From the NCBI GenBank assembly GCA_050178915.1, contig JBFXFO010000015.1:1-41989 (forward strand): a stretch of DNA of 41,989 bases, in the 5' to 3' direction. The translations under genes and the position numbers were made by a program. Each line of letters begins with the position of its first letter. Within the stretch, counting starts at the first letter, position 1. Below are positions 30,214 through 37,934 of this stretch, one piece after another. The notes under the pieces were generated by a model that worked only from the letters and a program-made list of their open reading frames with translations, was not told the DNA's origin and did no database searches. This stretch comes from JBFXAF01 sp050178915. Its GTDB lineage: Bacteria > Pseudomonadota > Alphaproteobacteria > Rhizobiales > Rhizobiaceae.

Positions 30214-31284
30214 GTGAAATCCATGAAGACGCTTGTCGGCGCGCTGGCCATCGGCCTGGCCGCCATGACGATGGGTGTGCAGGCGGAGGACAAGGGCCTC
30301 GTCGGCATCGCGATGCCGACCAAGTCGTCGCTGCGCTGGATCAGCGACGGCAACGAGCTGAAGGCGGCGCTGGAAGCCAAGGGCTACACCGTCGATCTGC
30401 AGTATGCGGAAGACGACATCCCGAACCAGCTTGCGCAGGTCGAGAACATGGTGACGAAGGGCGCGAAGGCGCTGGTCATCGCCTCGATCGACGGCACGAC
30501 GCTCGGCCAGGTGCTGCAGCAGGCGCATGACGGCAGCGCCATCGTCGTGGCGTATGACCGCCTCATCCGCGAGAGCGGAAACGTCGACTATTACACCACC
30601 TTCGACAACTTCAAGGTCGGCGTTCTGCAGGCGGAGTCGCTGGTGAAGGGCCTGAACGAGCGCTTCGCCGACCAGAAGCCCTGGAACGTCGAGCTGTTCG
30701 GCGGCTCGCCGGACGACAACAACGCCTTCTTCTTCTACAACGGCGCCATGTCCGTGCTGCAGCCGATGATCGACTCGAAGGAGATCGTCATCAAGTCGGG
30801 CCAGATGGGCATGGAGAAGGTCGGCACGCTGCGCTGGGATGCAGCCGTCGCGCAGGCCCGCATGGACAACATCCTGTCGGCCAACTACTCGGACGGCACC
30901 CGCGTGCATGGCGTGCTGGCGCCGTATGACGGCCTCTCGCGCGGCATCATCTCGTCGCTGCGCGGCGTTGGCTACGGCTCGGCAGACCAGCCGTGGCCGA
31001 TCATCACCGGCCAGGACGCCGAGACGCCTTCGGTGAAGGCGATCATCGCCGGCGAGCAGTATTCGACCGTGTTCAAGGACACGCGCGAACTGGCCAAGGT
31101 GACCGCCAATCTCGTCGACGCCGCGCTTTCCGGCGGCAAGCCCGAGATCAACGACGAGAAGACCTACGAGAACGGCGTGAAGACCGTGCCGTCCTACCTG
31201 CTCGTCCCAGTCTCCGTCGATGCGTCGAACTACAAGCAGATCGTCGTCGACTCCGGCTACATCAAGGAAGAAGACCTGAAGTAA
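30214..31284 (+). CDS. chvE: Periplasmic sugar-binding protein ChvE
   Basis: ChvE captures monosaccharides (galactose, glucose, arabinose, xylose in Agrobacterium) for the GguAB transporter and as a chemotaxis signal. The 356-residue product has a signal peptide (MKTLVGALAIGLAAMTMG, cleavage near VQA). A periplasmic binding fold follows: DKGLVGIAMPTKSSLRWISD, LVIASIDGTTLGQVLQQAHD, VVAYDRLIRESGNVDYYTTF and VELFGGSPDDNNAFFFYNGA. GTG at 30214 follows AGGGAG with 7 bases spacing; ATG at 30223 is a possible alternative. A strong terminator follows the gene. No vir genes are seen, so the plant-signalling role known from Agrobacterium should not be assumed. Confidence 0.93.
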   Translation: MKSMKTLVGALAIGLAAMTMGVQAEDKGLVGIAMPTKSSLRWISDGNELKAALEAKGYTVDLQYAEDDIPNQLAQVENMVTKGAKALVIASIDGTTLGQVLQQAHDGSAIVVAYDRLIRESGNVDYYTTFDNFKVGVLQAESLVKGLNERFADQKPWNVELFGGSPDDNNAFFFYNGAMSVLQPMIDSKEIVIKSGQMGMEKVGTLRWDAAVAQARMDNILSANYSDGTRVHGVLAPYDGLSRGIISSLRGVGYGSADQPWPIITGQDAETPSVKAIIAGEQYSTVFKDTRELAKVTANLVDAALSGGKPEINDEKTYENGVKTVPSYLLVPVSVDASNYKQIVVDSGYIKEEDLK

Positions 31285-31299
31285 GGGCGTCCTCCCGCA

Positions 31300-31334
31300 A
31301 GAACCCCGCGCCGCTCTCGGCGCGGGGTTCTTTC
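31300..31334 (+). terminator. Intercistronic terminator between chvE and gguA
   Basis: A perfect 14-bp stem (31300-31313 with 31318-31331), CTCT loop, followed by TTTC. The hairpin sits 16 bases after the chvE stop and 65 before gguA, with no obvious promoter after it apart from a TGTCC-N7-GGACA inverted pair at 31349-31365. Partial termination would give more binding protein than transporter, a common design in ABC operons. Confidence 0.85.
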
Positions 31335-31395
31335 GCTCCGCCCGGCGCTGTCCTAGTCTCGGACATGCGGCAGCGGAGGAGGCCGCGACGCGAGC

Positions 31396-32931
31396 ATGTC
31401 AGCCACCATTCTTGAGATGCGCGACATCACCAAGACGTTTCCCGGCGTGAAGGCGCTGGCGAACGTCAACCTCGATGTCCGCGCCGGCGAGATCCACGCC
31501 ATCGTCGGCGAGAACGGCGCCGGCAAGTCGACGCTGATGAAGGTGCTGTCCGGCGTCTATCCGTTCGGCTCCTATTCCGGCGATATCCGCTACGAAGGCG
31601 AGGAGTGCCGCTTCTCCGGCATCGACGACAGCGAGAAGCACGGCATCGTCATCATCCACCAGGAACTGGCGCTGGTGCCGCTGCTCTCGATCGCGGAGAA
31701 CCTCTTTCTCGGCAACGAGCAGTCGCGCTTCGGCGTGATCAACTGGAACAGGGCGCGCCGCCGCGCCGCCGAGCTGCTGCGCAAGGTCGGCCTGCGCGAA
31801 GACCCGGACACGCTGATCACCAACATCGGCACCGGCAAGCAGCAGCTGGTCGAGATCGCCAAGGCGCTCGCCAAGGACGTCAAGCTGCTCATCCTCGACG
31901 AGCCGACGGCCAGCCTTTCGGAGAAGGACAGCCAGGCGCTGCTCGACCTGCTGCTCGAATTCAAGCGGCAGGGCATGACGGCCATCCTGATCTCGCACAA
32001 GCTGAACGAGGTGAAGAAGGTCGCCGACCGCGTCACCGTCATCCGCGACGGGCAGACCATCGAGACGATGGACCGCGACAGCGTCACCGAGGACCGCATC
32101 ATCACCTCGATGGTGGGACGCACCATGGAGGACCGCTACCCGACGCGCACGCCGAATGTCGGCGAGGTGATCTTCGAGGTGCGCGACTGGAGCGTCTATC
32201 ACCCGCTGCATCCCGAACGGCAGGTGATCAGGAACATCGACCTCGCCGTCCGCAAGGGGGAGGTGGTCGGCATCGCCGGCCTGATGGGCGCCGGCCGCAC
32301 CGAATTCGCCATGAGCGTCTTCGGGCGCACCTGGGGCACCAACATCACCGGAGAAGTGTGGCTGCACGGCAGGAAGGCCGACACCTCGACGGTCGGACGC
32401 GCCGTCGCAGCCGGACTGGCCTACGCCACCGAGGACCGCAAGACATACGGGCTCAACCTCATCGACCACATCAAGCACAATGTGACGATCGCCAACCTGC
32501 CGGGCGTGGCGAACGCCGGCGTCATCGACGATCTGGGTGAGCTGAAGGTCGCCAACGAGTACCGCAGGAAGACCAACATCCGCTCGTCCAGCGTCTACCA
32601 GCTCACCGGCAACCTGTCCGGCGGCAACCAGCAGAAGGTGGTGCTGTCGAAGTGGCTGTTCTCCGACCCGGACGTGCTGATCCTCGACGAGCCGACGCGC
32701 GGCATCGATGTCGGCGCGAAGTATGAAATCTACACGATCATCAACAAGCTGGCCGAGGACGGCAAGGGCATCCTTGTCATCTCGTCGGAGATGCCGGAAC
32801 TGCTCGGCATCTGCGACCGCATCTGTGTGCTGAACGAGGGGCGCATCGTGGGCGAGATGGCGGGCCGTGAGGCGAGCCAGGAAAAGATCATGCGGGCGAT
32901 CGTCCGCGGCGAGGAGAAGGCCGCCTCATGA
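31396..32931 (+). CDS. gguA: Sugar ABC transporter ATPase GguA (MmsA-like)
   Basis: GguA is the ATP-hydrolysing subunit of the ChvE-dependent sugar importer. At 511 residues it holds two fused ATPase domains, as usual for the RbsA/XylG/MglA class. In the first: Walker A GENGAGKST (38-46), a degenerate signature region TGKQQLVEIAKAL, and Walker B LLILDEPTASLSEKD. In the second: the variant GLMGAGRTE in place of Walker A, signature NLSGGNQQKVVLSKWLF and VLILDEPTRGIDVGAKYEIY. GGAGGAGG is 13 bases before ATG. The stop overlaps gguB by 4 bases. Confidence 0.95.
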   Translation: MSATILEMRDITKTFPGVKALANVNLDVRAGEIHAIVGENGAGKSTLMKVLSGVYPFGSYSGDIRYEGEECRFSGIDDSEKHGIVIIHQELALVPLLSIAENLFLGNEQSRFGVINWNRARRRAAELLRKVGLREDPDTLITNIGTGKQQLVEIAKALAKDVKLLILDEPTASLSEKDSQALLDLLLEFKRQGMTAILISHKLNEVKKVADRVTVIRDGQTIETMDRDSVTEDRIITSMVGRTMEDRYPTRTPNVGEVIFEVRDWSVYHPLHPERQVIRNIDLAVRKGEVVGIAGLMGAGRTEFAMSVFGRTWGTNITGEVWLHGRKADTSTVGRAVAAGLAYATEDRKTYGLNLIDHIKHNVTIANLPGVANAGVIDDLGELKVANEYRRKTNIRSSSVYQLTGNLSGGNQQKVVLSKWLFSDPDVLILDEPTRGIDVGAKYEIYTIINKLAEDGKGILVISSEMPELLGICDRICVLNEGRIVGEMAGREASQEKIMRAIVRGEEKAAS

Positions 32932-34247
32932 GCATGGAGACCGCCCCGGCGACCGTCAGCGCAAGCCGCGCCACGGCGCGCGACGCGATCAAGCAGAACC
33001 TGCGCGAGTACGGGCTGGTGCTCGCACTGATCGTCATCATGGTGTTCTTCCAGATGGCGACGAGCCCGACCTTCTCGGACGGCGTGGGCTGGGACGATTT
33101 CTCCAGCCTGCACCTGGCGCTCAGCGACGGCATCCTGTTCAAGCCGGTCAACCTGACCAATGTGGTGCTGCAGAACTCGTACATCATCGTGATGGCGCTC
33201 GGCATGCTGCTGGTCATCGTCGCCGGGCACATCGACCTGTCCGTCGGGTCGGTGGCGGGCTTCACCGGCGCGGTCGCCGCCGTGCTGATGGCCAAGCAGG
33301 GCTTCGACCCGCTGTCGGCCTCGCTGATCGCCATTGCCGTCGGCGCGGTGATCGGCGGCGTGCAGGGCTATTTCGTCGCCTACATGAAGATCCCGTCCTT
33401 CATCGTCACGCTGTCCGGCATGCTGGTCTTCAAGGGGCTGCTGCTGTGGCTGCTGAACGGCGAGTCCGTCGGCCGGTTTCCGGAGTCCTTCAAGCTGCTG
33501 GCGGCCGGCTACATCCCGGATCTCATCGGCCCGCTCACGCTGGTCGCGCCGAAGCTCAACGACGCCGGCGCCGCGATCCCGAACACGGGCACCATCCTGC
33601 ACTCGACGACGATGGTGATCGGCCTGCTGATCGTCGCGGCGATGATCTTCCTGGCGCTGCAGAGCCGGCGCAACCGCGAAAGCCACGGCTATGAGGCCGA
33701 GCCGTTCGTGCTGTTCGTGCTGAAGAACGTCGTCATCGGCGCGATCATCCTGTTCCTGATGTACAAGTTCGCCTCGTACAAGGGACTGCCCAACGTGCTG
33801 ATCGTCATGGGCGTGCTGATCGCGGCCTTTGTCTTCATCACCAAACGCATGACGTTCGGCCGCCGCATCTATGCGATGGGCGGCAACGAGAAGGCGGCGA
33901 AACTGTCCGGCATCCACACCGAGCGGCTGACCTTCTTCATCTTCATGATCATGGGAATGCTGGCGGCCCTGGCAGGGCTCATCTACACGGCCCGCCTCGA
34001 CCAGGCGACGCCGAAAGCCGGCGCCGGCATGGAACTCGACGTCATCGCGGCGGTGTTCGTCGGCGGCGCTTCCGCCATGGGCGGCGTCGGCGAGGTGGCC
34101 GGCGCGGTGATCGGCGCCTTCATCATGGGCGTCATGAACAACGGCATGGGAATCATGGGCATCAACATCGACTGGCAGCAGGTCATCAAGGGCCTGGTGC
34201 TGCTCGGCGCTGTCGCCTTCGACCTCTACAACAAGAAGAAGAACTGA
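32928..34247 (+). CDS. gguB: Sugar ABC transporter permease GguB
   Basis: GguB is the membrane channel for sugars delivered by ChvE. The 439-residue protein has about ten hydrophobic helices, including YGLVLALIVIMVFFQMA near the start. The family block LGMLLVIVAGHIDLSVGSVA is followed by YFVAYMKIPSFIVTLSGMLV. Late helices carry MGGNEKAAKLSGIHTERLTF and the repeat-like end VAGAVIGAFIMGVMNNGMGI. It belongs to the BPD_transp_2 (RbsC/XylH) class and is at the long end of that family, with a XylH-like extra loop. Translation is coupled to gguA by ATGA. Confidence 0.95.
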   Translation: MSMETAPATVSASRATARDAIKQNLREYGLVLALIVIMVFFQMATSPTFSDGVGWDDFSSLHLALSDGILFKPVNLTNVVLQNSYIIVMALGMLLVIVAGHIDLSVGSVAGFTGAVAAVLMAKQGFDPLSASLIAIAVGAVIGGVQGYFVAYMKIPSFIVTLSGMLVFKGLLLWLLNGESVGRFPESFKLLAAGYIPDLIGPLTLVAPKLNDAGAAIPNTGTILHSTTMVIGLLIVAAMIFLALQSRRNRESHGYEAEPFVLFVLKNVVIGAIILFLMYKFASYKGLPNVLIVMGVLIAAFVFITKRMTFGRRIYAMGGNEKAAKLSGIHTERLTFFIFMIMGMLAALAGLIYTARLDQATPKAGAGMELDVIAAVFVGGASAMGGVGEVAGAVIGAFIMGVMNNGMGIMGINIDWQQVIKGLVLLGAVAFDLYNKKKN

Positions 34248-34379
34248 CACCGCGGCGGGCGCCGGCAGGCGCTGCGCCGCCGGAGGACGTGGACATCGCT
34301 GCATGTTTGGCCCGGACGTGCAGGCGTCGCGGGACGGATCGGATTTGCCGGGTGACCGGTATGCAAGTGAGGGACGGAA

Positions 34380-35378
34380 ATGCTGCTTTCCCAGGTACTC
34401 GACGGCGCTGACCAGATCCGCGTCGTGGCGCGTGACGACGCCGGCAGCGCGGGGCGCATCGTCAATGGAGCGAAGAGCGTCTATTCGCTGGCGCTGGAGG
34501 CCGCGCGCAGCGGCAGCGGCCTGCGGGCACTGGTCGAGCGCTACGGGTACGGCCGCACGGTCGATCTCGACGCGCTGGCGCGCCAGGGGCAGGTGATTTC
34601 GCCGATCAATCATCCCGACCCGGCGCATCTGCACCTGACCGGCACCGGCCTGACGCATCTCGGCTCGGCGGCGACGCGCGACGCCATGCACAAGAAGCTC
34701 GCCGCCGATGGCGAAGAGCCGCTGACGGATTCCATGAAGATGTTCCGCATGGGGCTGGAGGGCGGCAAGCCGACGGACGGAAGCGTGGGCGTGCAGCCGG
34801 AATGGTTCTACAAGGGCAACGGCACCATGGCGGTGCGGCCCGGCGCGCCGCTGGTGTCGCCCGCCTTCGCGCTCGACGGCGGCGAGGAGCCGGAGGTCGC
34901 CGGCATCTACGTCATCGGCGACGACGGCACGCCGTTCCGCGTCGGCTTCGCGCTGTCGAACGAGTTCTCCGATCACGTCACCGAGCGCATCAACTACCTG
35001 TTCCTCGCGCATTCGAAGCTGCGCAACGCGTCGTTCGGGCCGGAGATTCTCGTCGGCCCGTTGCCGGCCGATGTGCGCGGGACCTCGCGCATCAGGCGCG
35101 GCGGCACGACGCTGTGGGAGAAGCCCTTCCTGTCGGGCGAGGCGAACATGTCCCATACGATCGGCAATCTCGAGCACCATCACTTCAAGTACGGGCTGTT
35201 CCGCCAGCCGGGCGACGTGCATGTGCACATGTTCGGAACCGCGACGCTCTCGTTCGCCGACGGCATTCGCAGCGAGCCCGGCGACGTGTTCGAGATCGAG
35301 GCGCCCGATTTCGGCCTGCCGCTGACGAACCCGCTGGAGATCGCGGAGCCGGCCAAGGTGGCCGTGCGGCAGCTCTAG
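34380..35378 (+). CDS. gguC: GguC / AraD1-family protein (FAH-like fold)
   Basis: GguC is the third product of the Agrobacterium ggu operon. It belongs to the AraD1 family, related to fumarylacetoacetate hydrolases and implicated in dehydration of 2-keto-3-deoxy pentonates in oxidative pentose breakdown. The 332-residue product has the blocks MGLEGGKPTDGSVGVQPEWF, PAFALDGGEEPEVAGIYVIG and NEFSDHVTERINYLFLAHSK. The C-terminal part has NLEHHHFKYGLFRQPGDVHV. GAGGGACG precedes the ATG. The next gene encodes a sugar-type dehydrogenase, which supports a pentose pathway. The exact reaction is inferred from family and context. Confidence 0.82.
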   Translation: MLLSQVLDGADQIRVVARDDAGSAGRIVNGAKSVYSLALEAARSGSGLRALVERYGYGRTVDLDALARQGQVISPINHPDPAHLHLTGTGLTHLGSAATRDAMHKKLAADGEEPLTDSMKMFRMGLEGGKPTDGSVGVQPEWFYKGNGTMAVRPGAPLVSPAFALDGGEEPEVAGIYVIGDDGTPFRVGFALSNEFSDHVTERINYLFLAHSKLRNASFGPEILVGPLPADVRGTSRIRRGGTTLWEKPFLSGEANMSHTIGNLEHHHFKYGLFRQPGDVHVHMFGTATLSFADGIRSEPGDVFEIEAPDFGLPLTNPLEIAEPAKVAVRQL

Positions 35379-35389
35379 GAGTGCCGGCG

Positions 35390-36163
35390 ATGGCGGATAC
35401 GATCCTCACAGCGCGCTATCCTTCGCTGCGGCACCGCGCGGTCCTCATCTCGGGCGGCGCGACAGGCATTGGCGAAGCGCTGGTGCGCGCTTTCGCGGCG
35501 CAGGGGGCGAAGGTCGGCTTCGTCGATCTCGCGGCGAGCGAAGGCGAGGCGCTGGCGGCAGAACTGGCCGGGACCGGCGCCACCGTCGCCTTCCGCCGCT
35601 GCGACATCACCGACATCGCCGCCTATCGCGCGGCGATTGCCGACATCGAGACGGCGCACGGGCCGACGCTGGCGCTCGTCAACAACGCCGCCAACGACCA
35701 GCGGCATGACTGGCGCTCGGTCGAGCCGGACTATTTCGATGCGCGCGTCGCGGTGAACCTGAAGCACGCCTTCTTCGCCATCCAGGCCGTCGCGCCGGGC
35801 ATGATCGCTGCCGGCAGAGGCTCGATCGTCAATTTCGGCTCGATGGGCTGGAAGATCCTGAGCGGCGGCTATCCCGTCTATGCCGCGTCGAAGGCGGCGG
35901 CGCACGGGCTGACGCGTTCCTTCGCGCGCGACCTCGGCCAGCATGGCATCCGCGTCAACACGCTGGTGCCCGGCTGGGTGATGACGAAACGCCAGCTCGA
36001 CCTGTGGGTTGACGATGCGGCAAACGCGCAGATCGATGCCAGCCAGACGCTGGCCGGCCGCCTGCAGCCGGAGCACATCGCTGCCATGGCCCTCTTCCTC
36101 GCCGCCGACGACTCTGCCATGTGCTCCGGGCAGGAATTCACTGTCGATGGCGGTTGGTGCTGA
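35390..36163 (+). CDS. Short-chain dehydrogenase, sugar 1-dehydrogenase-like
   Basis: The 257-residue enzyme is an SDR oxidoreductase. The dinucleotide site reads SGGATGIGEALV (21-32), the structural motif VNNAAN (97-102), and the catalytic set is Ser151, Tyr164 and Lys168 (YAASK). NAD(P)-dependent aldose dehydrogenases acting on D-xylose, L-arabinose or D-galactose have this architecture, and the operon (transporter plus AraD1-family protein) fits oxidation of an aldose to its lactone. ATG at 35390 follows AGGAG with 8 bases spacing. The frame is also open upstream inside gguC, but that part is arginine-rich and overlaps a better gene. Substrate unproven. Confidence 0.87.
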   Translation: MADTILTARYPSLRHRAVLISGGATGIGEALVRAFAAQGAKVGFVDLAASEGEALAAELAGTGATVAFRRCDITDIAAYRAAIADIETAHGPTLALVNNAANDQRHDWRSVEPDYFDARVAVNLKHAFFAIQAVAPGMIAAGRGSIVNFGSMGWKILSGGYPVYAASKAAAHGLTRSFARDLGQHGIRVNTLVPGWVMTKRQLDLWVDDAANAQIDASQTLAGRLQPEHIAAMALFLAADDSAMCSGQEFTVDGGWC

Positions 36164-36429
36164 TGCCCGCATTTCTGCAACCACTCTGGCTGCGCCTGAT
36201 CCTGGCGGTCATCGCCGGCGGCTGGGCCGTCTTCGAGTTCACCGACGGATCGACGATCTGGGGCGTGCTGTTCGCAGCCTTCGCGGCCTACACGGTGTTC
36301 GGCGTGTGGGTGGATTTCTCCAGCGGCCCGCCGAAGCCGGCGCTGCCGCCGCCGCAGCGCGACGGCGGCCGGTCAGGCGAAGAAGATCCAGCTCGACAGG
36401 GCGAAGATCGGGATCAGGACAAGGCCTGA
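36163..36429 (+). CDS. Small inner-membrane protein of unknown function
   Basis: The 88-residue product has two hydrophobic helices, about 8-25 (LRLILAVIAGGWAVFEF) and 28-48 (IWGVLFAAFAAYTVFGVWVD), and a proline-rich, highly charged tail (SSGPPKPALPPPQRDGGR onward). It starts in the stop of the dehydrogenase gene (TGATG), so it is translated as part of the sugar operon. Its last 57 bases are antisense to the end of the antiporter gene (36373-36429). No family is recognised. Its charged tail comes from the overlapped part, so the functional protein may be mainly the membrane hairpin. Confidence 0.65.
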   Translation: MPAFLQPLWLRLILAVIAGGWAVFEFTDGSTIWGVLFAAFAAYTVFGVWVDFSSGPPKPALPPPQRDGGRSGEEDPARQGEDRDQDKA

Positions 36430-37794
36430 CCAGAGCATGTAGCCGAAGAAGCTCGGCATCCTGACGCCGCGCTCGCGCGCGATTGCATAGACCATGAAGT
36501 TCGGCGCGTTGCCGATATAGGTGTTGGCGCCCATGAAGACGGCGCCGGCCGAGATCGCCGCGAGCGTCGTGGCGCCCGCCGTCATCAGTGTCTGCGCGTT
36601 GCCGCCGGCCAGCTCGTAGAAGACGAGATAGGTCGGCGCGTTGTCGAGCGCCGACGACAGGATGCCGGTCATCCAGAAATAGGCGATGTCGATCGGCTGG
36701 CCGTCCGGCCCGGTGACGAAGGACACCAGCGGCGCCAGCGCGCCCTGCATGCCCGCCTGCAGGATGGCGATGACCGGAATGATGCAGACGAAGATGCCGA
36801 GGAAGAGCTTCGCCACCTCGGCGATCGGGTGCCAGTTGAAGCCGTTGGCGCGGCGGTATTCGCGCGGCGTCAGGCGCAGCGAGGCGAGCGCCAGCAGCAG
36901 GATCGCCGCGTCGCGTACGATGTTCTGCAGTTCGACCTCGGTGCCGAGGATGTTGAACGCAATGCCCGGCTGCCAGATCGCCGACATGAGGATCGCGGCG
37001 ATGACGCCGGCGAGCAGCGGCAGGTTGGCGAGGCCGCGAATGCGCACCTTCGAGTCCGGCGTCGGGTCCTTCATCTTCGGCCGGCCTTGCTCGCGCCGGT
37101 GCAGGATGGTGTCGAGGGCGATGAACACCGCCAGCACCAGTCCGCCGATGAACAGCGTGTCGGGCAACAGGTGCGTCGTCGTCCAGAAGAAGTCGACGCC
37201 GCGCAGGAAGCCGAGGAACAGCGGCGGGTCGCCGAGCGGCGTCAGCGAGCCGCCGATGTTGGAGACGAGGAAAATGAAGAAGACGATGACGTGCGCGTTG
37301 AACGGCCGGTTGTCGTTGGCGCGGATGATCGGGCGGATGAGGATCATCGAAGCGCCGGTGGTGCCGACGAAGGAGGCGAGCACCGCGCCGATCACCAGCA
37401 GGCCGGCATTGACCAGCGGCGTGCCATGGATGTTGCCGGCGACGAGGATGCCGCCGGCGATGGTGAAGAGGCCGAAGAGCAGGATGATGAAGGAGACGTA
37501 TTCCAGCAGCAGCGTGTGCGAGACCGCGCCGACCGTGGCGTCGCCGCCATAGGTGGCCCACATCGGAATCAGCAGCAGCAAGCCCCAGAACAGCGCGATC
37601 TTGCCGTAGTGATGTTCCCAGAAATGCGGGAAGAAAACCGGACCCGTGGCGATCGACAGCAGGATGCCGGCAAAGGGCAGGCCCCACCAGAGCGACATGT
37701 CCGCGCCGGGCAGCCCCTCCGCCGCGAAGGCGGGCGTCGCAAAGAGCGACGCGATGGTGACGGCTGCGACGATGCGGGCGAACGATCCGGCCAT
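36373..37794 (-). CDS. Sodium/proton antiporter-like membrane protein (NhaD/citrate transporter class)
   Basis: The 473-residue protein has a probable signal or first helix (IVAAVTIASLFATPAFAAE) and about eleven further hydrophobic helices. Conserved-looking blocks include GTTGASMILIRPIIRANDNR, SNIGGSLTPLGDPPLFLGFL, SALDNAPTYLVFYELAGG and GANTYIGNAPNFMVYAIARE; the two repeated Asn-Ala/Gly-Gly regions are typical of the ion-transporter superfamily that includes NhaD and CitMHS. Family members annotated as sodium:proton antiporters share the LGDPPLF motif. AAGGAACA precedes the ATG. It converges on and overlaps the small membrane protein gene by 57 bases. The transported ions are inferred. Confidence 0.82.
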   Translation of the reverse strand: MAGSFARIVAAVTIASLFATPAFAAEGLPGADMSLWWGLPFAGILLSIATGPVFFPHFWEHHYGKIALFWGLLLLIPMWATYGGDATVGAVSHTLLLEYVSFIILLFGLFTIAGGILVAGNIHGTPLVNAGLLVIGAVLASFVGTTGASMILIRPIIRANDNRPFNAHVIVFFIFLVSNIGGSLTPLGDPPLFLGFLRGVDFFWTTTHLLPDTLFIGGLVLAVFIALDTILHRREQGRPKMKDPTPDSKVRIRGLANLPLLAGVIAAILMSAIWQPGIAFNILGTEVELQNIVRDAAILLLALASLRLTPREYRRANGFNWHPIAEVAKLFLGIFVCIIPVIAILQAGMQGALAPLVSFVTGPDGQPIDIAYFWMTGILSSALDNAPTYLVFYELAGGNAQTLMTAGATTLAAISAGAVFMGANTYIGNAPNFMVYAIARERGVRMPSFFGYMLWSGLVLIPIFALSSWIFFA

Positions 37795-37934
37795 CCACTG
37801 TTCCTTCCTGTTGTCTTGCCAGCCTACCTAGGTCATGCGGGCGGCCTGTGAAACCCACCTGCGACCAATTCTCGCCACGCGCCTTGCGGCGCCGGGCTGT
37901 TGCATCGCCTCTGCCACCTTCGTAGCTTCCCCGC

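Noticed and set aside
32730..35228. 832-codon open frame on the minus strand opposite gguA, gguB and gguC
   Set aside because: The product is an Asp/His/Arg-rich low-complexity sequence, typical of antisense frames in GC-rich DNA, and conflicts with three well-supported genes.
37901..37934. TAG-containing stretch before ligD as a member of the same motif
   Set aside because: No CAAG at the required distance; ligD is also not a flagellar gene.
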